A stretch of 64,000 bases of DNA from Dyadobacter sp. SG02 (GCF_900109045.1 NZ_FNYL01000002.1:682001-746000), one strand, 5' to 3'. Shown: positions 35,412-44,781, numbered from the stretch's first letter. Made by a program: numbers and translations. The notes: generated by a model from the letters alone, not told the origin.

Positions 35412-36698
35412 TCAAAGGAGCTGCCCGATAAAGCCTGTGGCGATTTCATTGGCCGGGTAGCTCCGAAATTCCTCACTAAGCTGCTGCGCCTGCCGCCGGT
35501 ATTGGTGGTCGGCTAGTACTGTCTCCACGGCCCGGCGGATCTGGCCGGCTTTGGGTGTCTCGGTTTTGAGGTCGATCCCGACGCCGTTGGACTGTACGCG
35601 CGCCGCAATGTCGTCTTTGCCTTCATAAACGCCTGCCACCACGATCGGCAGCCTGTGTTGCAGCGCGAGCATTACGCCCCCGTAACCGCCGTTCGTGACG
35701 TACACGCTCGCGTAAGGCATTATGGCGTCGTAATCGATGAAGTCCTCGATCAGGAAATGGGGTTGCGGATAGCGCTTGCGCAACTCGGTTGTTCCCGAGC
35801 CGCCTGTGGTAACGATCACCATTGTATCGGGGTCGTTTTTGTAGGCTTCCAACGTCGGGACAATGATTTTCTCTACATTCCGCTCGAATGTGCCCTGTGT
35901 TGCCAGAATGACCCTTTTGTATTTCAATGTCTCACCGGCTTGTGCAAAAACAGCCTTCCCATTTGATTTATTAGGCAATAGCGGCCCGACAAACCGGACA
36001 TTCGGGCTCAGTTTCCGGTGCGGGTAATCGAAACCCGGTACGCCGCTTTGCAGGTAGAGGTTCGCGTTCCGGAACACCGCGTCGAACATAAAGCCGGGCT
36101 CCTGCGGCAGTCCGTATCTGGCACGAAGCTCATTGAACATGACGCTGCACGGCTTCATAATGATGTTGAATTGAAAATGGATTTTGGCACGTTTCGCCCA
36201 GCGCGTCAGTGACCTGGCGATTGCATTTTGTCCGGGATCGTCGGAAGGCGGGTTCGATGCGCTTTCGAACAACGGCAGCACACCCACGGCGACGCCTTTT
36301 ACTGCCAGTAATTCCTGCACAAACAATGCCCCCAGGCAGGCCAGGTCGTACACGATCAGGTCGAACGGCCATTCGTTGTGGATTTGCACGAGATCGTCGA
36401 CATACCCCGGAATGGGACTCAGGAACGTGTGCTTCACATCGAAGCGGGCGCGGGCGATCGGGTTTTTGATCTTTTTCCGCTCGGGGAACAGCTCGTCCAT
36501 ATTCTCCTGGTTGATCACCGGCGCCTTCACGCTCGGGTAATGCACGAGGCCCAGCTTCGCGACGCGCGCCCCGTAGTGCCCGCCCACGTACCAGCGCACG
36601 TCATGCCCGAGTTGTTTGAGGTGAACGGCCAGGCCGGTAAGCGGACTGAAATGCCCGTCGAGGGGAACAGTGGCAAAAAGTATACGTTGAATTTTCAT
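35412..36698 (-). CDS. Glycosyltransferase, MGT/UGT type (GT1)
   Basis: The 428-aa protein has the GT-B fold of macrolide and UDP-glucuronosyl-type transferases. MKIQRILFATVPLDGHFSPLTGLA starts the N-domain (quoted in part as PLDGHFSPLTGLA). The C-terminal donor site is DYDAIMPYASVYVTNGGYGGVM (near residues 325-346), followed by QHRLPIVVAG and ARVQSNGVGIDL. The usual HxGxxT motif appears as TNGGYGGVM, so the His is replaced by Asn. Such enzymes glycosylate small hydrophobic acceptors, including flavonoids and macrolides. The start at 36698 is preferred over an ATG 10 codons upstream. The gene converges on the S74 gene. Confidence 0.88.
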   Translation of the reverse strand: MKIQRILFATVPLDGHFSPLTGLAVHLKQLGHDVRWYVGGHYGARVAKLGLVHYPSVKAPVINQENMDELFPERKKIKNPIARARFDVKHTFLSPIPGYVDDLVQIHNEWPFDLIVYDLACLGALFVQELLAVKGVAVGVLPLFESASNPPSDDPGQNAIARSLTRWAKRAKIHFQFNIIMKPCSVMFNELRARYGLPQEPGFMFDAVFRNANLYLQSGVPGFDYPHRKLSPNVRFVGPLLPNKSNGKAVFAQAGETLKYKRVILATQGTFERNVEKIIVPTLEAYKNDPDTMVIVTTGGSGTTELRKRYPQPHFLIEDFIDYDAIMPYASVYVTNGGYGGVMLALQHRLPIVVAGVYEGKDDIAARVQSNGVGIDLKTETPKAGQIRRAVETVLADHQYRRQAQQLSEEFRSYPANEIATGFIGQLL

Positions 36699-36836
36699 GG
36701 CTAATAGTATTCGTTTCGAATGGGACAAAATTAGCCGCGCATTTCTCCGTTGCCTACGCTCACTCAGATGAACTGTAAAATGAAGGGGATGAAACGACTT
36801 TTATGTATTTTCGTCTGAATATCACCCTACCCGTTC

Positions 36837-37184
36837 ATGACCCTGCCCGGCTATTACATTGTACTGGCGGGCACCAATCTCACCATTTTCTATACGTTTG
36901 TCAGACATCTCCGTCGTACCGACATTCTGCGCACGCGTTACGGGAATAGCGTCCATACCGATTTGCTGGCTGTGGAAACGCATAGCGAAGCATTACTGCC
37001 GCCGCTCACGTTACAATTACTGGTGGAAAATGCCGTGAAACATAACGTGGTACTGCCCGACCGGCTATTCAGACGTTGCCGCTGCTGCAACCTGTATAGC
37101 GGCGTTTGGTATGGTGCGGCATACACTGTATTTAGCGCCATAACACGTAATTATACGAAATATCGTATTGAATTTTGTAGTTAA
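36837..37184 (+). pseudogene. Remnant of a LytS-type sensor histidine kinase
   Basis: Residues of the 115-codon frame that are recognisable are YTFVRHLRRTDILRTRYG and LLPPLTLQLLVENAVKHNVV. The second is the N-box of the LytS/YehU-type histidine kinases (HATPase after His_kinase). A normal protein would be about 350 aa with four membrane helices, a phospho-accepting His in a FNSLN motif and a full ATP lid. All of these are missing: the frame starts with only a short hydrophobic piece and turns into unrelated sequence after residue 77. It is therefore a decayed fragment. No LytTR response-regulator gene is adjacent. It lies just before the sigma-54 promoter at 37223. Confidence 0.65.
37124..37166. 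promoter_or_regulatory. Candidate activator-binding dyad, site 1
   Basis: Left half CACTGTATTTAGC and right half ACGAAATATCGT form an imperfect dyad. The right half is itself a palindrome (ACGA-N4-TCGT type). The CTGTATTT and AAATATCG cores span 40 bp. The right core ends 60 bp before the -24 GG at 37225-37226. It is not a strong hairpin, which argues for protein binding rather than termination. Confidence 0.6.
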
Positions 37185-37222
37185 TTTTATTTTAAATAGT
37201 TGTAAATCAATTATTTAAAATA

Positions 37223-37239
37223 ATGGCACGCGCCTTGCA
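37223..37239 (+). promoter_or_regulatory. Sigma-54 promoter of the hydrolase-bestrophin-activator operon
   Basis: TGGCAC at 37224-37229, five bases, then TTGC at 37235-37238 match the -24/-12 consensus exactly. Transcription would start near 37250, leaving an unusually long leader of about 275 nt before the first gene (ATG 37526). A related dyad lies upstream at the spacing seen at three other promoters in this window. Confidence 0.85.
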
Positions 37240-37525
37240 ATGAAATATAATGTCCGGACGGATTTCACTGGTGATACAGTCTGACAATCTGCCCGGGCAC
37301 CAATGCAAACAACAAGTCAGCATTAGATTTCGGTTTCTCTTTCATCGAAACGAAGATGACGGATGCCAGCTCACCGAGGCTGCTGTAAGGGGTGTGCACT
37401 TTCCATCCGTTCGTGCACGGGACAAACCAACGTCGGCGCGCCGTTCCCGCGAAGTCCGATCAGCAACACGGTGATTCAATGAGGGGGGAATTACCAGCAA
37501 TCAGTTAAAAGAGAACTTAACCAAA
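37240..37525. other. Leader of operon 1 with antisense gene remnant
   Basis: No intact gene lies here. On the minus strand two frames give protein-like readings that look like one frameshifted remnant. One, at about 37381-37475, includes VLLIGLRGNGAPTLV; the other, about 37275-37430, includes TNGWKVHTPYSSLGELA. I cannot name the family. The region forms the leader of the operon that starts at 37526. Confidence 0.4.
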
Positions 37526-38518
37526 ATGAAAAAGAAACAAAAAAAGCACGTGATCAAAGACTACGCTACCGATCCTAACCTGTCCAGCGGCGTCAGGGAA
37601 TTTCTGAAAATCGTCAACAACTCCGGCGGACCCGCCCTCGAAACGCTTCCGCTGGCGGACGCCCAGGCAGGGCTGGCTAATGCGCAGGCTTCGGTAGAAG
37701 TAGATGTTTCCGGAATTAAAATAGACCTGAAAACCATTACCAGCGACGGCTACACGGTAGACCTCCACATTGTACGCCCCGAAAATGCGACAGGCGTATT
37801 GCCCGTGTTCATGTTTATCCACGGAGGCGGCTGGATACTCGGCGACTTCCCGACACACCACCGGCTGGTCCGCGACATCGTGCTCGAATCGGGTATGGCG
37901 GCGGTTTTTGTCAACTACTCCCGCACCTCGGAGGCGCGGTACCCGAAGGCGATCAACGAAATTTATGCAGCTACGAAATGGGTGGCGGACAATGGGCACA
38001 TGATCGATGTCGACGGCAGCAACATGGCCATTGTGGGCAACAGCGTAGGCGGCAATATGAGCACTGTCACCTGTCTGATGGCGAAGGAAAAAGGCGGGCC
38101 GGAAATCAAGCTGCAAGTGATGATGTGGCCGATCGTGGATGCCGATTTCGAAACCAAATCCTACCGCAAATTCGGAAAAGACCGGTTCCTGAGCGCATCG
38201 CTGATGAAATGGATGTACGACCTCTACATCCAGAACCCCGAAGAACGTAAAACCATTTACGCCTCGCCCCTGCAAGCCACATTGGAGCAGTTGAAAGGCC
38301 TGCCGCCGGCGCTCATCCAGACGGCCGAAAACGATATTCTCCGCGACGAGGGCGAAGCCTACGGCCGCAAACTCGACGAAGCAGGCGTGCCGGTGACGAC
38401 CGTCCGCTACAATGGAATGATCCACGATTTCGGATTGCTGAATGGCCTGGCCACATTACCCGCCGTTCGTTCGCACATCCGGCAGATCGGCGCGGAGCTC
38501 AAAAAATACCTGGGCTAG
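37526..38518 (+). CDS. Alpha/beta hydrolase, hormone-sensitive-lipase type
   Basis: A 330-aa cytoplasmic esterase or lipase. FMFIHGGGWILGD (about residue 93) has the HGGG oxyanion motif of the HSL family. NSVGGNMST (near residue 171) holds the nucleophilic Ser in GNSVGG. ENDILRDEGEAY and the final NGMIHDFGLLN supply the catalytic Asp and His. These enzymes hydrolyse short acyl esters. It is the first gene of a six-gene co-oriented set that ends with a sigma-54 activator, with gaps of 18-99 bp. The ATG at 37526 begins the basic N-terminus MKKKQKKHVIKD. Confidence 0.92.
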   Translation: MKKKQKKHVIKDYATDPNLSSGVREFLKIVNNSGGPALETLPLADAQAGLANAQASVEVDVSGIKIDLKTITSDGYTVDLHIVRPENATGVLPVFMFIHGGGWILGDFPTHHRLVRDIVLESGMAAVFVNYSRTSEARYPKAINEIYAATKWVADNGHMIDVDGSNMAIVGNSVGGNMSTVTCLMAKEKGGPEIKLQVMMWPIVDADFETKSYRKFGKDRFLSASLMKWMYDLYIQNPEERKTIYASPLQATLEQLKGLPPALIQTAENDILRDEGEAYGRKLDEAGVPVTTVRYNGMIHDFGLLNGLATLPAVRSHIRQIGAELKKYLG

Positions 38519-38562
38519 TCAACAAAAATTCTCAAAAATTCACCCCTAATCCATTGAATACC

Positions 38563-39375
38563 ATGTTAAAATTTAGCTCAATCGCCATCGGTATGGTCGC
38601 TACCGCATTACTTGCATTCGTTTCACGGCAACAGATCGAATCGAGAAGAAAGCCCGAAGAACCCAAAAAAGGCGTCAAAAACATCGTACTGGTACACGGC
38701 GCATTCGCCGACGGTTCGAGCTGGGCGAAAGTGATCCCGCTGCTCGAAGCGAAAGGCTTCAAAGTGACCGCGGTACAAAATCCACTTACATCGCTCAACG
38801 ACGATGTGACCGCCGCCAAACGCATCATCGCATTGCAGGACGGGCCGGTGTTGCTGGTCGGCCATTCCTGGGGCGGCGTGGTGATCTCTGAGGCGGGCAA
38901 TGACCCGAAAGTGGCAGGTCTCGTATATGTAGCAGCGTTCGCGCCGGATAATGGCGAGTCTTTGAACGATGTAGCCAAAACCGCTACACCCGGACCGGGT
39001 AATGAACAGGTCCGGGCCGATGCGGCGGGCTTCCTGACGCTGACCCCGAAGGGCATTTTCGAAGACTTCGCACAAGACCTGCCTATGGCCGACCGCAAGG
39101 TGATCCTCGCCACACAAGGCCAATGGGCGGCATTCACGACTGATGAGAAGGTGACCAAAGCCGCATGGCACGATAAACCATCGTGGTTCATAGTAGCCGG
39201 CAACGACCGGATGATCAACCCCGGTCTGCAACGTGCACGCGCTAAGAAAATAGGTGCAAAGTCGCTCGAACTGAATTCCAGCCACGTACCGATGTTGTCG
39301 CAGCCTTCAAAAGTGGCCGCTTTCATCGCCAATGCCGCCAGCAGTGTCGATACGCAGGGATTGGCTTCGAAATAA
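38563..39375 (+). CDS. Alpha/beta hydrolase, EstC/salicylate-esterase-like, exported
   Basis: The 270-aa product begins with a hydrophobic segment (LKFSSIAIGMVATALLAFV), either a signal peptide or an anchor. The hydrolase core follows: KNIVLVHGAFADGSSWAKV, then GHSWGGVVI with the nucleophilic Ser near residue 105, and SSHVPMLSQP with the catalytic His. This pattern is shared by plant salicylate-esterase-like proteins and their bacterial relatives. It is the second gene of the operon, 44 bp after the HSL-type hydrolase. The ATG at 38563 is used rather than the TTG three codons before. Confidence 0.9.
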   Translation: MLKFSSIAIGMVATALLAFVSRQQIESRRKPEEPKKGVKNIVLVHGAFADGSSWAKVIPLLEAKGFKVTAVQNPLTSLNDDVTAAKRIIALQDGPVLLVGHSWGGVVISEAGNDPKVAGLVYVAAFAPDNGESLNDVAKTATPGPGNEQVRADAAGFLTLTPKGIFEDFAQDLPMADRKVILATQGQWAAFTTDEKVTKAAWHDKPSWFIVAGNDRMINPGLQRARAKKIGAKSLELNSSHVPMLSQPSKVAAFIANAASSVDTQGLASK

Positions 39376-39460
39376 GCACGATTTCAAATGTTCCCAGGTC
39401 ACCTTTCACTTCGTCGACAAGGTGGCCGGGAATTTCTTCTGATCTTAAACCGCATACATC

Positions 39461-40513
39461 ATGAGTGCCCGATACAGTCGCCGGAATTTCCTGGACAATG
39501 CTGTGCTTACATTGGCAGCGGGGCCATTTATGCTGCCGCAGGCCTCGTACATACACATGTACCGCGCAGGCAGGAGAGTTGCCGGCAATTTCGAAACCCG
39601 GCAGCACGACCCGCTGGGAACCATTCGGCAGATCGAAGCAGGGGAGCTGTCCATTGGCTACGCCGAGCTGGGGCCGGAAAACGGAATACCCGTACTGTTG
39701 CTGCACGGCTGGCCTTACGACATCCACAGCTATGAGGAAGTGGCGCCTCTGCTCGCCTCGCGCGGGTGCCGGGTGATCGTGCCGCATTTGCGCGGGCACG
39801 GTACCACGCGTTTCCTGAGCGACGCGACCCCGCGGGCGGGGCAACAAGCGGCCGTCGGCAAGGATGTGATCGCGTTAATGGATGCATTGAATATCCCGCG
39901 CGCCGTGCTGGCCGGGTACGACTGGGGCGGGCGGGCCGCCTGCGTGGCGGCCGCGCTCTGGCCGGAGCGTTGCGCAGGCCTGGTGTCGGTGAACGGCTAC
40001 CTGATCCAGGATATTGCCAAAGCCTCGCAGCCATTACCAGCCAGTATGGAGGCAGCTTTCTGGTACCAGTACTATTTCCTCACCGAGCGCGGCCATGCCG
40101 GACTGACCGCCAACCGCCGCGAGATCGCCCACCTCATGTGGAAGCGGAACTCGCCCGCGTGGAATTTCGACGACGCGACGTTTAATCGCAGCGCGGCCGC
40201 ATTCGATAACCCCGATTACGTGGACATTACCATTCATTCTTACCGCCACCGGCTGGGGTACGCCAAAGGATTTCCGCATTACGAAGACATCGAGCGACGC
40301 CTCGCCGCGCAACCCGCGATCACCGTACCGACGATTACCCTCGACGGTGGTGCCGACGGCGTGGTACCTGCGACGGACGGCAAGGCGGCGGCTGTCCGGT
40401 TTTCGGGCGAGCGGAAGCATCGCATTGTAACGCGTGCGGGGCATAACCTCCCACAGGAAGATCCGCGCGCATTTGCGGCGGCAGTATGGGAGCTGGCTTC
40501 GCGGCAACATTAA
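39461..40513 (+). CDS. Tat-exported alpha/beta hydrolase, epoxide-hydrolase/dehalogenase-like
   Basis: The 350-aa protein has a twin-arginine signal (SRRNFLDNAVLTLAAG), so it should be folded before export. The core has LLLHGWPYDIHSYEEV (HGxP motif) and GYDWGGRAA near residue 150. In the latter an Asp replaces Ser as nucleophile, as in epoxide hydrolases and haloalkane dehalogenases. The His is in RAGHNLPQEDP near the C-terminus. It probably opens an epoxide or removes a halide from a toxic small molecule. It is the third gene of the operon, 85 bp after the second hydrolase. Confidence 0.88.
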   Translation: MSARYSRRNFLDNAVLTLAAGPFMLPQASYIHMYRAGRRVAGNFETRQHDPLGTIRQIEAGELSIGYAELGPENGIPVLLLHGWPYDIHSYEEVAPLLASRGCRVIVPHLRGHGTTRFLSDATPRAGQQAAVGKDVIALMDALNIPRAVLAGYDWGGRAACVAAALWPERCAGLVSVNGYLIQDIAKASQPLPASMEAAFWYQYYFLTERGHAGLTANRREIAHLMWKRNSPAWNFDDATFNRSAAAFDNPDYVDITIHSYRHRLGYAKGFPHYEDIERRLAAQPAITVPTITLDGGADGVVPATDGKAAAVRFSGERKHRIVTRAGHNLPQEDPRAFAAAVWELASRQH

Positions 40514-40554
40514 GCAACCTTATATTTTAATTCTAAAACAAATACCTGAATACA

Positions 40555-41562
40555 ATGCACGTAGGCAAATCTTACCGGTTGGGTGAATTTCTGGTCTGGA
40601 CCCGGCGGAACACTTACATACTCTTTCTCTTCGGACTTTTTGCCGTGGTGATTCATGAAACATGGGGGCTGAAATGGCTGAATGTGCCGTGGCCGGTAGT
40701 GGCGCTGCTGGGTACAGCTACGGCTTTTACGGTAGGCTTCAAGAATGCCCAAACCTACAACCGCGCCGCCGAGGGGCAACGCCTTTGGACCGATATCCTG
40801 AGCCTTAGCCGCTTCTGGGGCACGATCAGCATTGATTTTCTGGATAATCACGACCAAAGCAGGGCACTGATTTACCGCCACCTGGCCTGGCTCACCGCGC
40901 TACGCTATTACCTCCGCGAGGACCGCGTTTGGGAAAGCAATGAAAAGAGCCATAACAAAGAGTACCAAAGGTTTTTCCACATCCCAGAACGAATAAAGAC
41001 GGTGGAGACCGAACTGAAAGCACTCCTGCCCGACCACGAGCTGGAACCGGTGCTAGGTTCGCGAAACAGGATCGGGAAAATACTCTCACTGCAAAGCAAA
41101 GCCATCAAATCACTGAATGCGAACGGGGAGGTGATCGCGGTGCAGTACTCGGTATTGCAACAGATGCTGAAAGATTTTCACGGTTTGCAGGCGAAATGCG
41201 AGCAGCTCAAAGATTCGCCCTACCCGCGGCAATACGCGGTGATCAACAACATTTTCGTGTGGACGTTCTGCTTTATGCTGCCATTCGGCATCGTGCATGA
41301 TTTCGATTTGCTCAACGAGGTCGTGGATGCGCCGCTGCGGGGGTATATGGCCTGGGTGACGATCCCGTTCAGCATGCTCATTTCGTGGATGTACATTTCG
41401 CTCGAACAGGTGGGGGAGAGTACCGAAAATCCCTTTGAAGGAAGCGCCAACGACGTGCCTATTTCGCAGATCAGCCAGCAACTGAATATCGAGCTCCGTG
41501 AAATGCTCGGTGAAAATAACCTGCCCGAAGATTTGCAGGCTCATAACAACATTGTCCTTTAA
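40555..41562 (+). CDS. Bestrophin-family anion channel
   Basis: This 335-aa membrane protein has four hydrophobic segments: two near the N-terminus (about 25-40 and 45-65) and two near residues 225-285. TVGFKNAQTYNRAAEGQRLW follows the second helix, as in bacterial bestrophins. ENPFEGSANDVPI, near residue 290, is the conserved calcium-clasp-like cytoplasmic motif. Bacterial bestrophins conduct anions or cations across the inner membrane. In this operon it might export or import an ionic product of the hydrolases, which is inference. The gene is 41 bp after the Tat hydrolase and 18 bp before the unknown-family gene. Confidence 0.92.
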   Translation: MHVGKSYRLGEFLVWTRRNTYILFLFGLFAVVIHETWGLKWLNVPWPVVALLGTATAFTVGFKNAQTYNRAAEGQRLWTDILSLSRFWGTISIDFLDNHDQSRALIYRHLAWLTALRYYLREDRVWESNEKSHNKEYQRFFHIPERIKTVETELKALLPDHELEPVLGSRNRIGKILSLQSKAIKSLNANGEVIAVQYSVLQQMLKDFHGLQAKCEQLKDSPYPRQYAVINNIFVWTFCFMLPFGIVHDFDLLNEVVDAPLRGYMAWVTIPFSMLISWMYISLEQVGESTENPFEGSANDVPISQISQQLNIELREMLGENNLPEDLQAHNNIVL

Positions 41563-41580
41563 CCTCAATCAAACCTCAAA

Positions 41581-42603
41581 ATGGAAACACTTAACCTCGA
41601 AATTTTGAACCCCGGCCCGATCCTTACCGCCATGCGGGGCCAGTTACTCTCGCTTGCCGCATTGCCGCATTACTACCTGCGCCGCCCGACGCCCAGCGGC
41701 TCCCCGGACTTTTCAGTCTGGGATTTTGGCGTACACCCTCTGGGCGTGCGGGAATCGGCCCTGCCCGAAGTGCTGCAACTGATCGGAATCCGCAACCTGA
41801 CGCTGAATACCGTGCAGGACATGAGCTCGCTGCACCGCCTGAGCGCGGGCATCCCGCATACCGGCAACGAACAGGACAAATGGCGCTACCTCATGAGCAG
41901 CGCCGTGACGCACGTTTTGAAACCGTTTTTAATGAATTGCCGCACGATCGCATTCCACGACTGGGCGAGCCTCGCAGGGGCTTCCAACCTCTGGGCCAGT
42001 CTGCTGCGAGGCGCCATTAAGCCGGCGGGCACACAGGGGATCGAGTTTATTTTCTACCTCGGCGACCCGCTTACCCGGCGTACGTTTCAGGTGGAAGAGG
42101 CCATTGATATCATCGCCGATTTTTCGGAGTACGGCCAGGTTACCGTCGCACTCGACGAAGAAGAGGCCATTAAACTCTGGATGGTGTTGAATGGCGTGCA
42201 CGAATACGGCAGCGTCATCAATCAGACTTTTCCGGATTTGAAAAGAAAATACATCTCTATTTTCAGGACGATCAATATCGATCGTCTGATGGTGTACTCG
42301 GCCACCCAGGTAATGCTTTTTACGAGGCAGACCCAACTGCTGCTGGCCCGCAAAAAGGTGGCATCGTCGTTCGAGATCGCGCCAGAGGGACGCGAGCATT
42401 TTATGGAAGGCTTCTGCATTGGCCTGGTCCGGCAGATGGATATCGTCCGCTGCCTCGCGCTGGGGCTCATTGTTTTCGGCTCGCGGACCGGCATTGATAC
42501 CGCGCAGGAACGTTCCAGGACTAACCGGCAATGCCTCATGGATTATATCGATCAATGGGTCGACGACCTTCAACAGCAGGAAATCATGTATCTTTACCAG
42601 TAA
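41581..42603 (+). CDS. Unknown family (FIFYLGxP protein), copy 1
   Basis: I do not recognise this 340-aa protein, which has no signal or membrane segments. It is homologous to the product at 50983-51858. Shared stretches in order are FHDWASLAGASNLWASLLRG (about 122-141) versus FSEWTDVGQAADLWYGLLSG, EFIFYLGDP (about 154-162) versus EFIFYLGNP, VTVALDEEE versus VTLALEEREV, IFRTINIDRLMVYS versus IFQTLDIRRLIVYS, and DIVRCLALGL versus EPARCLALGI. Copy 1 has about 50 additional N-terminal residues. Each copy lies immediately upstream of a sigma-54 activator gene. It may be a partner or sensor of the activator or a binding protein for the inducer; this is inference. Confidence 0.85.
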   Translation: METLNLEILNPGPILTAMRGQLLSLAALPHYYLRRPTPSGSPDFSVWDFGVHPLGVRESALPEVLQLIGIRNLTLNTVQDMSSLHRLSAGIPHTGNEQDKWRYLMSSAVTHVLKPFLMNCRTIAFHDWASLAGASNLWASLLRGAIKPAGTQGIEFIFYLGDPLTRRTFQVEEAIDIIADFSEYGQVTVALDEEEAIKLWMVLNGVHEYGSVINQTFPDLKRKYISIFRTINIDRLMVYSATQVMLFTRQTQLLLARKKVASSFEIAPEGREHFMEGFCIGLVRQMDIVRCLALGLIVFGSRTGIDTAQERSRTNRQCLMDYIDQWVDDLQQQEIMYLYQ

Positions 42604-42702
42604 CACATTTGATTACTGAAAAGGAATATTCCACAACAACAGGTCAACCGGTGCGGGGATGAGGCGTGTGGGGTCGTGAGACTTGTTGATAGGCAAAATA
42701 GT

Positions 42703-44781
42703 ATGCTTAAAAGCGAAGAACTTGCGGAAAAGGAGCGGATCAACGACGCTTTACTCGAACTGAGCAACAGAATGGTGAAGGTGCGCGACCGGAGGGACCT
42801 TCTGCATGTGATCAATACGGGCCTGCGCAAGGCGATCAATTTTACAGCCTGTTTGATGACGATCCTCGACGATGTACACCAGACCTACAAGGCTTTTCTG
42901 ACCGACCCCGATACGAAACCCAGGGATTATGCGGCCTATAACGAGGCGATCAGCACGCCATATCCGGTTGCGGACGGCATTTACGATGTAGCGGCGCAGT
43001 CGGAAGGACCGGTACTCTTCGATATGCAGAGCATCGACTTAGCGCATGCGCCCGTGTGGTTCAAACTGCATTACGCGGCCGGTGCGCGGGAAATGATGAT
43101 CAAAGCCCTGCCGGGCGAAGATGCCCGAAGACACAGCCTGATCCTTTTCTCCGATGAAACAGGCACGTTCGATGATTGCGCGGTGCACATTATCGAACGA
43201 ATTGCAAACCAGCTGTCCACGGCGGCCAGCAACATTACCGCCAACGAGGAAATCCTCAACCGCGAAGCCGAAAAATCTTTTCTCCTCAATTTCAGCCAGA
43301 ATATCGCCGCCGTACGCACAAAAGCTGATCTCGAAGTAGCCATTTCCGACGCCTTGCAACAACTGCTGAGCACCCGCCTGGCGATGATCAGGGTGATCGA
43401 GGACGATGGCGAAACGCTGACCCCCTACCTGTGGGACATTTCGCTGTTCAGCGATGTGATGGATTTGTTCGACCAACTGGCTAACCGGCGGGCGACGGTC
43501 GACGAGTACTTTTTCGCGCAGGTGCTCGCGAGCAAAGAGCCGATCGTGATCGATATCGCCGAAGAGGAGCGAAAGGGCAACAGCCCGGCTTACATCGCGT
43601 TCTGGAAACGGCTGGGACTGAGAAACGTGTACGCATCGGCGTTGCGTGTGGGCCAGCAAAATGTAGGGACGATGTTTTTCCTCTCCGACGAGCTCAACCT
43701 GGGCTTGCTGAAAGGTCTGTGCGCACAGATTTCCATTGCTATTTCAAATATCCGGGCCAATGAAAAGATATTGGCTTACAAGCAGTTGCTCGAAATCGAA
43801 AACGACCAGCTGAAAGAGCAGATCCGGACGATCTACAATTTCTCGGAAATCGTGGGCAGCGGCCCCGAAATGCAGGAAGTTTACCATTTAATGTCCCTCG
43901 TGGCCGATTCAGGTTCCACTGTTTTGCTTCTGGGCGAGACGGGTACGGGCAAGGAACTCATTGCCCGCGCGATCCATAATGCTTCCCCGCGAAGGAACAA
44001 GCTGATGATCAAGGTCAATTGCGCCGCATTACCGGCCAGTCTGATCGAAAGTGAGTTGTTCGGGCACGAAAAAGGCGCCTTCACCGGCGCGGTGGAGCGG
44101 CGTATCGGCAAGTTCGAGCTGGCGAACGAAAGCACTTTGTTCCTTGACGAAATCGGCGAAATGCCTTTGGAAGCACAGGTAAAGCTGCTACGGGTTTTGC
44201 AGGAAAAGGAATTGGAACGGATCGGCGGCAAAACGACCGTCAAAGTCGATGTACGCATTATCGCGGCGACCAATCGCAACCTGGAAGAAGAGGTACGGGA
44301 AGGCCGTTTCCGCTCCGATCTCTATTATCGCCTCAATGTATTTCCCATCGTGCTCCCGCCATTGCGCAACCGCCGTGACGACATTCTGCCGTTAGCGCAT
44401 TTCTTTGTGGACCGTTATAATAAAAATTCCGGCCGGAAGGTAACCGGTTTCTCGCCCAGGGTCATCCAGGAACTGCAAAATTACGCATGGCCGGGCAATG
44501 TGCGCGAGCTCGAACACCTTATCGAACGCAGCGTGTTGCTGAACGAGGATGTCGTAGTCCGCGAAATCCATTTACCTAAACCCCAACCCGGAGAGAAAGC
44601 CGCCGTACCGCTTAGCCGAACGCTCGCGGAAGTGGAACGGGCCTATATTATCGAAGTATTGAAGCAATTTCAAGGCAGGATTTCAGGGGCCGACGGCGCT
44701 GCCGAGTTCCTGGACATTCCCTCTACAACCCTTCATTCCAAAATCAAAAAACTGAAAATCAGCAAGGCAGATTACTTCTGA
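42703..44781 (+). CDS. Sigma-54-dependent activator with two GAF domains (copy 1)
   Basis: The 692-aa protein is a bacterial enhancer-binding protein. Two GAF-like sensory domains span about 10-175 and 185-355. A coiled linker then leads to an AAA+ domain with Walker A GETGTGKE (about 410), the sigma-54 contact loop GAFTGA (about 458) and Walker [10 protein letters not shown] (about 480). A Fis-type helix-turn-helix ends the protein ([17 protein letters not shown]). No receiver domain is present, so a small ligand rather than a kinase should control it. It is the last gene of the operon behind promoter 1 and is probably auto-activated. The ATG at 42703 is chosen; a GTG at 42676 is also in frame. 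Confidence 0.92.
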   Translation: MLKSEELAEKERINDALLELSNRMVKVRDRRDLLHVINTGLRKAINFTACLMTILDDVHQTYKAFLTDPDTKPRDYAAYNEAISTPYPVADGIYDVAAQSEGPVLFDMQSIDLAHAPVWFKLHYAAGAREMMIKALPGEDARRHSLILFSDETGTFDDCAVHIIERIANQLSTAASNITANEEILNREAEKSFLLNFSQNIAAVRTKADLEVAISDALQQLLSTRLAMIRVIEDDGETLTPYLWDISLFSDVMDLFDQLANRRATVDEYFFAQVLASKEPIVIDIAEEERKGNSPAYIAFWKRLGLRNVYASALRVGQQNVGTMFFLSDELNLGLLKGLCAQISIAISNIRANEKILAYKQLLEIENDQLKEQIRTIYNFSEIVGSGPEMQEVYHLMSLVADSGSTVLLLGETGTGKELIARAIHNASPRRNKLMIKVNCAALPASLIESELFGHEKGAFTGAVERRIGKFELANESTLFLDEIGEMPLEAQVKLLRVLQEKELERIGGKTTVKVDVRIIAATNRNLEEEVREGRFRSDLYYRLNVFPIVLPPLRNRRDDILPLAHFFVDRYNKNSGRKVTGFSPRVIQELQNYAWPGNVRELEHLIERSVLLNEDVVVREIHLPKPQPGEKAAVPLSRTLAEVERAYIIEVLKQFQGRISGADGAAEFLDIPSTTLHSKIKKLKISKADYF

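Noticed and set aside
37517-38425. 302-codon open frame on the minus strand
   Set aside because: It is antisense to the HSL-type hydrolase; no protein family features were seen.
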